From Choanephora cucurbitarum (lineage: Eukaryota > Mucoromycota > Mucoromycetes > Mucorales > Choanephoraceae): a DNA stretch of 64,000 nt. The position numbers and the translations under genes are program-made. The notes beneath the pieces were generated by a model. That model was not told the origin of the DNA. It saw nothing but the letters and a program-made list of their open reading frames with translations, and ran no database searches. This document shows, in pieces, positions 33,849 to 45,723 of the stretch (the stretch's first letter is position 1; each line of letters starts with the position of its first letter). Where the stretch lies: positions 1-64,000 of the forward strand of contig JAIWNI010000127.1 in the NCBI GenBank assembly GCA_025331435.1, read 5' to 3'.

Positions 33849-36610
33849 TTAGTGTAGATAGTGTGTAGGACTAGGGCTGATGCTCATAGCCATCATGCCT
33901 GAGGTGACATCTTCATCTTCACTTTCCTCTTCACTGTCATCGTCGTCATCTTCATCACTTTCTTCATCATCTTCTGAAATCCACTCAAAATATATGGGAT
34001 CAATAAAACCTCGACTGCTTTCCAGCTTATAGGGATCAAAGGGGAAGAAGGTCTGCACTGTTTGAAGCAGGTTGGCATTTCCTAAGCCAGGCACAAATAC
34101 TTCTCGGTTCTTTTCCATGACAGGGTATACGTACATAAAATGGGTACTACGAGACAGTTTGGCAAACTGGCGTACGACAGCAGGAGCACACAGTTTGAGA
34201 GGATTGAATTTACTCATCACCAAACGAGGCAGGTTGCGCAGGCCAACACACCATGTACGACTTGCTCCACTACCAAAGCCAGACTCAGGATGTGTCAAAC
34301 GACGGTGCTCTTCAGGAATGTCTTCTTCACCCATGTCATCTTCAATCTCAAGCTCATTATCGATCACAAGATCTCTCCAGCGGAAACAAAAGATGTACAT
34401 GATAGCCTGTACAACAGCATAAAAGACATCGTGTTTTGTACAATCCAGGCCACGAACAAGTGCTTCGTTCTGATCAACATAACCATCACACCAAACAGAC
34501 AAGGTAGAGACTAAATTCTGAATGGCACTGGAATCCAGAAACTTGGCACGAGCTACATAGGATGAGATGTAAGCAGCAGCAGAGACACGAGTCACATTAG
34601 GCTTCAAAGGGTCAGTGATATGCTTGACCAGATGATCTATAAAGTAGGCGCTGTACACATTATTAACAGAGCAGTAATAAAACAACAAGAATTGAGTGTA
34701 TCGAGATTTGAGAGTCTTGAGGATGGAGCGATCAAAGATGTCCACAAGACAATAGAACAGTTCATTTTGTACATCAACGGAAGCTTGCTTTATACATTTT
34801 TCGAAGTATTGAAATGTCAAATTCATCATGGCATCCAGCTTACGAACCATATACTTGATCTGTTGAACAGAGTCGTTACGGTCGACAGCATAATCCGAAG
34901 CAACAGAATCTACACTAGCATCGTCTGAAATATCATCATCATCATCTTCAGAGTCGCTATGCTCAGAGTCATAATCTTCATCGAAATTCAGATTGTATAC
35001 ATCAAATTCGACATCATCATCCATTTCATCCAGTTCTATCTGTATTTGTGCATCAATCTGAACCATTTGATCTACTACCAAACCGAGAATCTGCTTGCGT
35101 AGCATAGGAACATAATCAGCCACAGACAAAATGTTTTTGATATAGGCGGCTTGTTCAGCAGAATTGAATCGCTTGTGAGGCATGTATCGAACCAGACTGA
35201 CAAATAGAGAATTGGCACCTGTGGGGATCAGCTGAAGTATACATTGGAGTGCTTCATGACAGCGATCGTATGATGTTGTGCGAGCCACAGATGTGTTTTC
35301 AGGTACATGAGCGCCTATAGTTCATTTAGATGTTTAGCATCCTGTTCTTGTTATTCTTATAAGAACTTACGGTATCGAAATCCTTCTACAAGTGAGTTTA
35401 AAATAGGGACCACATAGAATGCATGAGCCGAGACCAGATTTTCCAAGAAATCAATGTATGCATTGACGAAGGCTCTATTGCGAAAACTCCAGTCGACTTG
35501 TAAAGCAGCCTCTACTAATGTAGAACATGATTTGTCCAATAGGGAAACAGATTGAGAGAGAACAACAATCCATGTGTATAGTTTCAATGTTGAAGGTGCT
35601 TCAGGACTATTGGGGTCTCTGTTCAAAGTCTCTACTAATTCATTGTAGCGAGATGTGTTGCCCTACAAAGAAAAAAGCAGAGGTGTAAGTTTCAAATAAA
35701 AAAAAAAATAAAGGAAAAAAAACAATCAAAAATGAAAAGAGAGAGAACAAGAAAAAGATTCAAGAAAGTAGAAACACAAATGTATGTAAAAAGTGAGAGA
35801 GAGAGGAGGGGGTGGGGAAGGGTAAAGGTGTAATTTGACTTGAGATGTAGCTTGTACAAACTCTTCATATGTATATGTCAGCATTAGCCCAACTACAGAA
35901 TTAAAGGAAAGTAGGAGTTGTTCTTTCATGAAAAGATATGTCTTTTCTATCCTCCCCTTGTTTCCTTTATTTCCCTTTTATGTAGTTCCCTAACTCTCCA
36001 CAAAAGAAAGGGATGCTACAGTTGCTTCATTTAAGCTTGTTTCATTCTCTTTTTTCTTTCTTTCTTTCTCTCTAATCATTACAGCGATTGTATAGAAGCA
36101 ATTTTGTTACAATATACTTTTTCTGGACCCACGAAAAAAGTTTTTTTTCTTAAAGAAGAGACATAGTAGGCAATTACCCGAACGCACTTTGTGAATCGAA
36201 ACGCTTGATTCAGTACGGGGACATGCCGCAGTAGTTGGCATTTCATGTTATGCTTAAAAAAATTTTTTTATGATTCTTTTTTTTTTCCAAGTAAGATCAT
36301 AACCAATAGGCCTTTTTTTCCTTTTCAGAAGGGAATAGAGAGGGGGGAAACATAATAAGACTATCATCAAGTCAAAGAAGAGGGAAAGCATGACTTGAAT
36401 CAAGAAATATTAATGATTTACCTGCTCTTTCTCTCGTAAAGCACCCATAACAAATGTTTTCATCATAAGCTTCATATTGGTAAGCTTTTCTTTGCTAACA
36501 TTTTCGTTTGTTTCCTCTCTCTCGGCTATGGCAGGTATAGCAGGCTTTGCTATATCTCGTGTTGAATCCAAAGTAGCTGCTGAAGTCATAGTAGGTGATC
36601 TAACAGGCAT
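33849..36610 (-). CDS. RRN3: RNA polymerase I initiation factor RRN3 (TIF-IA)
   Basis: Exons on the minus strand: 36610-36422, 35662-35371, 35314-33849 (648 aa; the family is about 630-650). HEAT-like helical repeats run through the protein, with family blocks YDRCHEALQCILQLIPTG, MPHKRFNSAEQAAYIKN and FNPLKLCAPAVVRQFAK. An acidic insert near residues 270-310 and an acidic C-terminal tail fit the family. It bridges Pol I and core factor at rDNA promoters. Exon 1 ends FVMGALREKEQ and exon 2 begins GNTSRYNEL, as in homologues. The first intron is about 759 nt (35663-36421), more than ten times the others here. Confidence 0.92.
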
Positions 36611-36973
36611 TGTTGTCAAAAATAAAAAAGAAATGATATTGAGAAAAAGAAAAAAAAAGTTTAAACAGTCGCAATAAAGAAAATAGATATTTTGAGTTTC
36701 CGCAAATTTACACTTTTCCTATTTTCTTCGCATTGTCACTCGAAAACAACAGTTCTAACAATGGCCACTTTAGAGCACAGTACTCTGATAATGAGCATTC
36801 AGGAAGTTGTATTGCTGAGCTATAGGATGAGAAAAACAGTGACTTGACCCAGTATTCTCACTATGTGATTGGTGAATCAGTTGCATAATTCTGTTCGTTT
36901 AGTCTATCAGTTCAATATCTCGAATACAGATTAGAACATGTTAATGTTTGTAAAAATGCCATTGCCCATACAT

Positions 36974-37055
36974 TCCAGTATTTTAGTGTCAGTTGCCATC
37001 TCTTGCAAGTCGCTTCTTCGTTTCCTGACCTTCCAATCAAGTCATGGAGTCTGAT
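36974..37055 (+). repeat. Dispersed coding-like repeat, copy 2
   Basis: Closely similar to 9687-9769 and translates to LLQVASSFPDLPIKSWSL in one frame. The surrounding frame soon stops (TAG near 37090), so it is a fragment of the same unknown family. Confidence 0.7.
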
Positions 37056-37189
37056 ACACAGAACATGCCAATATTCTGACCGAAGAATAACAGGTAAATA
37101 GTGGTTTACTCCAGATAGACTCTCAGCTTCTAATCTGGCTATATATAATAAGCAATAGCACTACTCATTTGTTGAGCAACAATGCCAGT

Positions 37190-37405
37190 TTAGTAAATTA
37201 TGCTCAAACTTCTTTTTAGCTTATGTGTTCTCAATAGTTTAGAACCATTCCGGGATAGAGATGTGAATGCTACTGCTAATATCAGAAGCGCCCTAGCAGA
37301 ATAAGTCCATTCGGTATATGTTTTTGAATCAAGGTCAGCATCGTCAACAAGAGGCCAACAAGACCAAGGGCCTAACATACGATTCATTTCTTCTGGTGAA
37401 GGTAG
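37190..37405 (-). pseudogene. Coding-like relic of unknown family
   Basis: A minus-strand frame of about 70 codons (CLPSPEEMNRMLGPWSCW, then TYTEWTYSARALLILAVAF) ending at 37190. It has protein-like composition but no full gene structure. Its closeness to copy 2 of the dispersed repeat suggests debris from the same or another mobile family. Confidence 0.3.
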
Positions 37406-38026
37406 ACACCAAAAAAAATCTCAAATGTGACTACTCTTTTTCTCGAAAAAAACCTATTTAAACGCATAGTAAACACTCTCCTTTTTTTTTTTGTATAGCA
37501 ACATCTGTAGCCTCATGCTTAAGTATTTCGCCAGGAGCTTTCAAGGTTCCGTTTTCTTAAGATGAAAACTAATGATCGAAACAGTGATTCAAATGGAGTG
37601 GCCCTTGAGCAGATCCATCTTTTTTAATAAGCTACAGAAATAGACTCCGCCTATAAGGAGAGAAGAAAATAAATCGGAGTAGAATTAACAATGAAGTAAA
37701 AATGCATCATACTTTATTTCAAAACAATAAGCGTGACACATTGAGAGAGATAAAGGACAGCACAAATGTACATACCTACACAATTAAAAAAGGAGGCATA
37801 TGCCGTTTTAAAAAAGACGCCAAGCAAGTATCGTAAATCATAGCAAAGTGCAAAGCTAGATTACAATAACTCTCTGTTGTTTGCGTGTTTAATTAAAAAA
37901 GGAAAGTGAAAGGTTTGTTTACCGACAACCAATTTTATGTATGAAAAAGTGTGTGTCTTTTCTTTTCTTTTTCTTCTTCTTCACATACTTTTCTTTCTGC
38001 CCGCTTACTCTAATTTGAAGAATACT

Positions 38027-40553
38027 ATGGACGACGACTTGACCAACACCTCGTTTCTCCAAACCAGTAATAATTTCTTTATACCAACTCCAACAAGGTC
38101 CATCTCGTTCACAGTAGAAGAAGACCCCTGGAGTGCCTCAGGTTTCGATCCCGTTGACGAGATAAGACAACCCTTAACCCAGCCTCAAACGATGGAAGGA
38201 GACGTGATGGTTGAGGATATTACGGCTTCCAATGTACTTGGTAATGTTTGCTTATGTATATATTCGTAAAGAAGTGCTCATAACACCTTCTATAGTCGGA
38301 GTCGATTTGCCAGAGATATTTGATACAGCTTATATTCGTGCAGGACCGATAGGAGATCGAGTGAGTGTGGAATCATTGGAAATCATTGTTGGTCTAGGTG
38401 GATTGGGACCACATTTATTTGAGCAAGTAGGTAATACGATAGAATTCATTTCACACTATGCATATAAACCTATAAATATCTGTATGGAGAGAGAGTGAGA
38501 GAGAGGAATACTAAATGATGCACCTTTTTTCTTTAAAATAGATTGCTACTATTATTGTACCAGCAGGTGCTATCTATGTCACTCGTAACGAATTTAACAC
38601 GGCACTTGCACTCGTGGGATGTGCTCAAAAGAATATGGGTAAGCATGTGGTCTTGCGTATACATAGAAGCATCCTTACATATTTGTTTATTATTTCAGAT
38701 ATATCACTTATGACAGTCTATCAACACCGTAATGGTATGTATAGCATATGGTTTATTTTTCTTTCTATGAAGTAAAAAGTTCTTTCTGTTAACTTTTTTG
38801 CTATTAGATTTACCGATTCCGTCATTGCCCAATTTGAACAACATCGCAATCAAACGCGCTAACCCACTTATGGGCACAAACGCAAAAAGCAAACAACAGA
38901 GTTATGACGATGATCCCTGGAGAGTATCCAATAACAACAACAACATGTTCCCAATCTATCCAGAAAACAATACAGCTGGAGACAACAAGTCAACCAGTAC
39001 TGCAGTCTCTGGTAATCCCGTTAACAACACAACGAAATCACGCTCTGTGTCAAACAATACAACAACAACAACCATTACAACTGTAGTACCAAGTCGACTG
39101 GTACCTGTGGAAGTCGTTACAGACAAAGTATCCACACAGGCATTAGTGAAATCATCTACTGAAAGCTACCAGTGGTTTGCTGATCTTGATCAAATCACCG
39201 TCACTGTAGCTGAGAAGGAAGGATTCTTGTTTACTCATCTTAACTATTGGGTCCAAAGCAATCACCGTCAGTCGTCTGTTAGAAGGCGATACAGCGATTT
39301 CTATTGGTTTTGGGAAACATTGTTGAAGAGATATCCTTTTCGTATCATTCCAAGCTTACCACCCAAGAAGCTATCTGGCAGTAAAGCTCTTATTTTGTAT
39401 ATGTTTATGATCCACTATTAACATCTTATTTTTATTTATCTAGAAGACAAAGTGTTCTTGGACGAGAGATGTCAAGGTCTACAACGATTCATGAATTATA
39501 TTGTGCGCCACCCAGTTCTGAAGAATGACGAACAAGTGATCATCTTTCTAACAGAACAAACTGTAAGCTATCCTTTCAAGTTAATCTTAGTTTTTATTTT
39601 TTGGGATGCTGATAGCTGTATTGTCCCATTTAGGAATTTTCTGCTTGGCGAAGAGCTAAATCGCCTGACTTGAATGAAGAATTTATCCGAGCTAATCCAC
39701 AAACTGAAGAACTAGAAGCATTTATACCAAAAGACTTGGATGCTCAGGTAGAAACCATTCGGAAGAGACTACCCAAATCAATTGAAAAATACGATTTACT
39801 TTGTTCAATTATGGAACGTACCATTCGATTGAATCAAGCAAGAGCTGTTGAAATGAAGAAATACAATGATACACTCAAGTAAGACCCCTTCGTTCTTTCT
39901 TTTTTTTCTATTTTTTAATTCATTTTGTAACAGAAAACTTGGTCAGATTGAGCACGACTGCTTCTCCCCTAATTGTCAAGCATGTAGTCAAGTTGTACAA
40001 GGCTACGAAAATGTTGGAAACTATATGGAGCAAGATAGTGCGTTGATAGAGACAGAAACATCTTGTGCAACTACAGGTGTACTTGAACACTTGAAAAGAC
40101 ATCGAAACATTGGTGTGTCCTTCTTGGAAATGTTGGACAGAAAATCAAAATTGGATGCCAATCAGATCAATTCACTCTCTCGAAAAATATCAGCCAATAC
40201 AGCCAAAGTCAATCAGAATCGTGGTGTGCCAGGCTTAGAGTCTGAAGTGGAAAGACTGGACTTGACAATTAAATCGGTAAAGGGCGACCTTGTCTATTTC
40301 TTGATGATCTGTATTGACACACACATACATATAGGATACTGAAAAACTGATACACCAACAGAGAAGAGATACTTATATTCGTTACTGTGTAGCTAGTGAA
40401 CTGTCTTATTTGCATAAGCAGCAGGCTTTTGTCTCTTTGCTTTATCAAAATTTTGTGCATGAACAACTTCAACATGCTCGTAAGACAGTAGACAACTGGA
40501 AGGCATTAGAAGCTCTTCTTTATGATCTGCCTAAACCTGAAGATTTTGCTTGA
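38027..40553 (+). CDS. MVP1: Sorting nexin MVP1 (SNX8-type)
   Basis: Nine exons: 38027-38240, 38296-38426, 38542-38638, 38699-38734, 38808-39380, 39444-39562, 39634-39878, 39934-40276, 40335-40553 (658 aa). The N-terminus has the MVP1-type EEDPWSASGFD motif. A helical segment follows (FNTALALVGCAQKNM). A Thr/Asn-rich linker separates it from the PX domain (RRYSDFYWFWETLLKRYP, then IIPSLPPKK), which binds phosphatidylinositol 3-phosphate. The C-terminal third is a BAR-like coiled region (LVEKYDLLCSIMERTIRLNQ region to the end). It acts in retrieval of cargo from endosomes to the Golgi. Clean phase through all eight introns supports the model. Confidence 0.93.
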
Positions 40554-41011
40554 TCAGAAACTATTTCTTTCCCTATTTTCTTATACCCCTCTTCCTTCCT
40601 TTCAAAATGACACTATATTCTATCTGTTTAAACATCAATGAACGTATAACTGTTATTCCCATTTTTACTCAACATCTATATCATAATCGACAACATTTTT
40701 CTCTTCTCTCCCCTCCTTTTTTTTTATTAAAAAAAGAAACTATTCATTATCGCCCAAGCTTATAGAGAGTATGATGAAAGGTAAACAGTTGTTGAGAAAA
40801 TAATAAGACACCCTTGTAAGTGCTTGGACAGACATTACTTTATGTCTATGAAGAGAGACAGATCTAAAGACTTCTTTCATTTATTTCCGATGCATTAACT
40901 GTATGTGTGTACATTTTTATTTTCAAAACATAAAAAAAAAGAAGAAAGGCATCTTACTATTGTTTTTTTTTACAATAATCAAACAGTACAAAAGAGGTGT
41001 TTAGAAATGAT
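40554..41011. other. Convergent 3' intergenic region MVP1/ATP1
   Basis: AT-rich, with T- and A-runs and 3'-end signals. No gene. Confidence 0.4.
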
Positions 41012-42977
41012 CTAGTAGAAACCCTTAGCGTGGTTATCACAGACATCACGGAGCTTAGCTTCAAGTTCCTTGGAGAGAACACCCTTAGTACGGATTTCTT
41101 CAAGGACATCAGCGTGTTGAGTGGCAACGTGGCTAATGAAGTCCTTTTCCCATTCAACAACCTTGTTAACAGGGATCTTATCGAGGTAACCGTTGACACC
41201 AGCGAAGATGATAGGAACTTGGGCTTGGATAGACAAGGGAGTGTATTGAGGTTGCTTCAACAATTCAGTAAGACGGGCACCACGGTTCAACAAGAATTGA
41301 GTGGAGGCATCCAAGTCAGAACCGAATTGGGCGAAGGCAGCAACTTCACGGTATTGGGCCAAGAAAAGCTTCATGGAACCAGCAACTTGCTTCATAGCCT
41401 TGGTTTGGGCAGCGGAACCGACACGAGAGACGGAAAGACCGACGTTAATGGCAGGACGGATACCCTTGAAGAAGAGTTCGGCTTCCAAGAAGATTTGACC
41501 ATCAGTGATGGAAATAACGTTAGTGGGGATATAAGCGGAGACATCACCACCTTGAGTTTCAATGATGGGAAGAGCGGTCATGGAACCGTAACCGAAGTTC
41601 TTGTTCATCTTGGCAGCACGTTCCAAGAGACGAGAGTGAAGATAGAAGACATCACCAGGGTAAGCTTCACGACCAGGAGGACGACGGAGCAAGAGGGACA
41701 TTTGACGGTAAGCAACAGCTTGCTTGGACAAATCGTCGTAGATGATCAAAGAGTGACGACCGTTGTCACGGAACCATTCACCAATGGCAGCACCGGAGAA
41801 AGGAGCAAGGTATTGAAGAGGAGCAGCTTCAGAGGCAGTGGCAGCAACAACAATAGTGTACTTCATGGCATCTACAGTGATCGTTCATTTTTAGTTTATA
41901 AATCCTAACAGCCTCTCCCCTCCTCTACGTGTTGTCTTATTTCCCTCAACACACATCCTCTATCTGTGATCACTTACCGTTTTCTTCGAGAGTTCTAACA
42001 AGTTGAGCAACAGTAGAACGCTTTTGACCAACAGCAACATAGATACAGTACAACTTCTTGGCTTCATCAGAACCGTTGTTCCAGTTCTTTTGGTTCAAGA
42101 TAGTATCGAGAGCGACGGCAGTCTTACCGGTTTGACGATCACCAATAATCAATTCACGTTGACCACGACCAATGGGGACCATGGAGTCAACAGACTTGAT
42201 ACCAGTTTGCATAGGTTCGTTAACGGAGTGACGAGGCAAGATACCGGGAGCCTTGACTTGGACACGAGAACGACCGGCGGCATCAAGAGGACCCTTACCA
42301 TCAATGGGGTTACCGAGGGCATCGACAACACGGCCAAGGAGACCAGGACCAATAGGGACGTCGACAATAGCACCAGTACGCTTGACAGTGTCACCTTCCT
42401 TGATCAAACGATCGTTACCGAAGACGACAATACCAACATTGTCAGCTTCCAAGTTAAGGGCCATACCCTATTAGAGAGGAGTGGTTAGTCTGTTTCTTAT
42501 CAGTGAAGAGTTTCCACTTCTTTTTTTTCTTCATCCATCCAGCATATATATGTTCTTTCCATTCACATAGAAAGCGCACTCTTCTCTTTCTCCAATTCAC
42601 TTTTTCTATCCTTTCTTACCTTGAGACCACTGGAGAATTCAACCATTTCTTCAGCTTGACAGTTCTTCAAACCGTAAACACGGGCAATACCATCACCAAT
42701 GGACAAAACACGACCGGTTTCTTGGAGATCGACTTCAGAATTAGCACCCAAAATACGTTGTTCGAGAATAGAAGAAACCTCAGAAGTAGAAGGCTTAGCG
42801 GAAGCGTAAGCACGGGCAACAGTGGCAACGGCGCCAAGGTTGAGACGAGCCTAATAAGTAATAAAAAAATTTTTTTTTTAGGTATAGCTTCTTATTAGAC
42901 ACAAATCATCTACATACAGCGGGCAAAACACTACGAGTGAGTGCAGGACGAGCAATACGAGCAACGTTTCTGAGCAT
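41012..42977 (-). CDS. ATP1: Mitochondrial F1 ATP synthase subunit alpha
   Basis: Exons on the minus strand: 42977-42918, 42850-42620, 42467-41978, 41871-41012 (546 aa). Residues 1-35 are an Arg/Ala-rich presequence ([20 protein letters not shown]). The beta-barrel domain has [17 protein letters not shown]. The P-loop is GDRQTGKT. The alpha signature [17 protein letters not shown] is present with the arginine that completes the beta-subunit active site. It forms the non-catalytic nucleotide-binding sites of F1. The codon choice is strongly biased, as expected for a very highly expressed gene; this also causes long antisense open frames. Confidence 0.97.
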
Positions 42978-43910
42978 TGGAGGAGAGGGGTGGTTCTTCT
43001 TTTAACACAAAAAAAAAAGAGGAAAAAAAAATCAAACACACGCACACACAAAAAATATAGTGTTGTCTCTCAGCAGGCAAGTATGGTAAATTGCCAGGCA
43101 CACTTCAAAAAATCTTTTTTTTTTTCGTCACCAATCGGAATCCATAAATTATACTTGATGGCATAGCTTAATAGATAATCAAAATGAATGATATACTAAG
43201 TAGAGAATAGACAAAAACAATTACTCCAAATCAACAGAGATATCAATAGCTGCATTCTGAAGCCTTTTCTTGAATGCGTCTCTTATTTTGAATTTTTTCT
43301 TTCTTTCTTGCTTGTTCATTCAGATTATTCTTCAGTCTCTTGATTTGGATGGTTATGGCTAAACCTCCTAAAGAATATAGAGCTACATCTCACAATCTCT
43401 TTGTTTTATCAAAGCATATTCTTTATTTTTGTCAAAAGCTAATTCAAGCGTGACGTAGACAAGTTGAGGTTCAAAAGCCGCCATTCTCTTTTCAGTTATT
43501 TCTTACCAAATAATATTCATCTAAAAGAAAGGTTGACACCAAGGGCTTCTTTTGCACGCCTTCCTAGAAACCTTTTTTCTTTGATGTATGAGTGAATGAC
43601 AGGCTTATGTCTCGCCAAATGATGAGTCAAGTGGTAGTCCTTTCTGGCTCTGATATTGAGTCTGTTCATATACTAGTCTTAGGTTTATTTTACGTCTGAA
43701 CAACTCAACTGAATAAGCAGCTACTCGGTGATATTCGCCTTAATAAGCTATGTAACTTCAACTGAATGTGTATATCTCAAAAGCCTAGTTTCCTTTTTGA
43801 TGTATGCAATAACAAATACCACTCATTTTTTCATTTATTGGCTAATCAATTTCATTTTTGACCTGCATAAATCAACTCTCTCTATCTTTCTCTTTTTCGT
43901 TGTTACGCGA
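42978..43910. other. Divergent intergenic region ATP1/cobalamin adenosyltransferase
   Basis: No gene. Poly-A/T runs near 43010-43120 lie in the ATP1 promoter. Nothing else recognisable. Confidence 0.4.
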
Positions 43911-44902
43911 ATGAAGATATATACTAAAACTGGTGACAAAGGTAAAGCTTCTATAACAAAAATAAGATGAGCACAAAGAAGGGATTGTTAAGGCTTACAT
44001 AAAAGAAAAGGTACCTCTAGTCTTTACAATGGAGAACGTAGAGAAAAGGACGATGCTATTTTTGAAGCTCTAGGTAAAAAGAATGGTTTCTACATGTCAA
44101 GGGCAAGATCTCATTAATCTGTTATAAAGGCACTACTGACGAACTGAGCTCAAACATTGGGTAAGCGGTTGAAGCGAATCTATCTTTTAAGCATCTAACC
44201 CGAAAGATAGATTAGCCATCGAGTTTCTTGAAGATCACTCTTGGGGAGAAGATCTGATTGAGAAGTTAGTTAAAGTAAGAAAAGCAAAAAAGAGAGGTTT
44301 CTTCATGAGTTTTCAGCTCTTTGTGGTTGCTAGATTCAGTGCCTTCTGCAAGATGTGGGTTCAAATATAGCAACACCTAGAGAGCAATCTCAAGAGAGTC
44401 GTTTATGTAAGCTTGTCTAAAAGTGATGTACTTAAATTGATCGCATTAAAAGAGAAAGAAAGATAGTACGTACAGTATTTGATCCATCAGGGGATCATGT
44501 TGCTCAATTAGAAGGCTGGATTGATGAATATGATGAACAGTTGCCAAAGTTGACTCGGTTCATCTTACCAGTAAAGTATATAGAATCAACACAAAAACAA
44601 GGAGTTGCTCATCCTCTTTCTTCACTTATTTCTAGTCTGGTGGCAAGCCTAGTGCTTTTCTTCATGTTGCACGCACTGTATGTCGCAGAGCAGAAAGAAG
44701 GGTTCAACCCTTGGCTCGTACTGGCTTGTGCGATGAGTCTGTAGCTATCTACTTAAACAGGTATTTTGAGAGCAGCTTTAAAACAAAAGGCACAGGAAGA
44801 TTGATTCTCATGAACTGTAGATTGAGCGATTTTCTGTTTAATGCTGCCAGATGGGCATCACAATCACAAGGCAAATTAGAAAAAATTTATATCAAACACT
44901 GA
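43911..44902 (+). CDS. MMAB: Cob(I)alamin adenosyltransferase, PduO/MMAB type
   Basis: Eight exons: 43911-43941, 44011-44073, 44130-44160, 44211-44274, 44334-44406, 44476-44570, 44636-44760, 44821-44902 (187 aa). Splicing restores [17 protein letters not shown] at the N-terminus (ATP site), [35 protein letters not shown], the [11 protein letters not shown] arginine block, and [14 protein letters not shown] at the C-terminus, all classic PduO-family motifs. It converts cob(I)alamin plus ATP to adenosylcobalamin, the cofactor of methylmalonyl-CoA mutase. No long presequence is seen before the TKTGDKG block, so mitochondrial import is not evident from this start. The gene implies use of vitamin B12. 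Confidence 0.93.
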
Positions 44903-45037
44903 TACAGTTAATGTTGGTCTAATTTCTCCCCTTCTATCTTATGCATTGCTTTAGAATGTTGGTCAGAGCCAACTAATAAGCCTTTATCAACATGAAAGTT
45001 AAACTCCATAAAAAACATTTCTATTCTTCTTCCAATA

Positions 45038-45723
45038 TTAGTTCGTACTGGACTAAATTACAAACTTAGTAAACATTTCCAAATACAAACAAACAAAAAA
45101 CGCGTTAAGAAACTTACCATCATTTTAGCAAACTCTTTGTAGTCAATTTTGCCATCACCATTCACATCAGCTTCCTTGATCATTTCATTCAATTCAGATT
45201 CCCTCATGTTTTGACCTGTTTATAAGAAAAATCAGCCTTGTTGTGAAACAACAAACTCTTTTTCTTACCTAAGTGTTTCATAACAGAGCGCAATTCATCG
45301 TGTGTGATATAGCCATCATCGTTTTTGTCAAACACTTTGAAGGCATCAACTAGATCACTTTCGGTTTCATCTTTGTCACAGATTCTATTTTACGTGAGAT
45401 TGTTTGTATAAGCTCGCCTAAAATTCATATACTTTACTTGGACATCATTTCCATAAACTCTTTGTATTCAATCTTGCCATTACTATCAAAATCATAATCA
45501 CCAATCATGTCCATCAATTCATCAGCTGTAGGGTCAAGTCCTAGTGATTTCATGACTCGGCCTAATTCAGAGGCATCAATCGCGCCGTCATTGTTATGAT
45601 CAAATAATGAAAATGCATCATGACAGTCTGCAAGTTGCTCAGTACTAAGGCCGGTAGTCTGATTCAACAGTTTAATTAGACAAACATGAATATCTTTAAA
45701 TCATGACAGTCAATAGCTACCAT
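45038..45723 (-). CDS. Calmodulin-like protein, four EF hands
   Basis: Minus-strand exons: 45723-45721 (ATG only), 45658-45438, 45384-45269, 45215-45118, and a tiny last exon that may be 45052-45038. About 150 aa. The four EF loops are all canonical: [36 protein letters not shown] and [12 protein letters not shown]. The interhelix region ([16 protein letters not shown]) matches the calmodulin linker. An intron straight after the ATG is typical of fungal calmodulin genes and is needed because no other in-frame ATG exists. It is more diverged than a main calmodulin usually is, so it may be a paralogue. The last exon is uncertain; an alternative acceptor gives a different three-residue end. Confidence 0.83.

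Larger units (their letters stand above)
36611..38026. other. Divergent intergenic region RRN3/MVP1 with relic fragments
   Basis: Holds both promoters and two transposon-like scraps (36974-37055 and 37190-37405, listed separately). The rest is AT-rich with homopolymer runs and no gene. Confidence 0.4.

Noticed and set aside
35726..35929. Possible alternative first exon of RRN3 (67 codons, minus strand)
   Set aside because: Its donor is poor and it lacks the conserved FVMGALREKEQ segment that exon 36610-36422 supplies.
35663..36421. Gene hidden in the long RRN3 intron
   Set aside because: No frame on either strand shows recognisable conserved sequence.
40997..41908. 303-codon plus-strand open frame
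   Set aside because: It is the antisense of ATP1 exon 4, open only because of that gene's strong codon bias. The minus-strand product is a full, conserved ATP synthase alpha.
42003..42488. Plus-strand frame over ATP1 exon 3
   Set aside because: Same codon-bias shadow as above.
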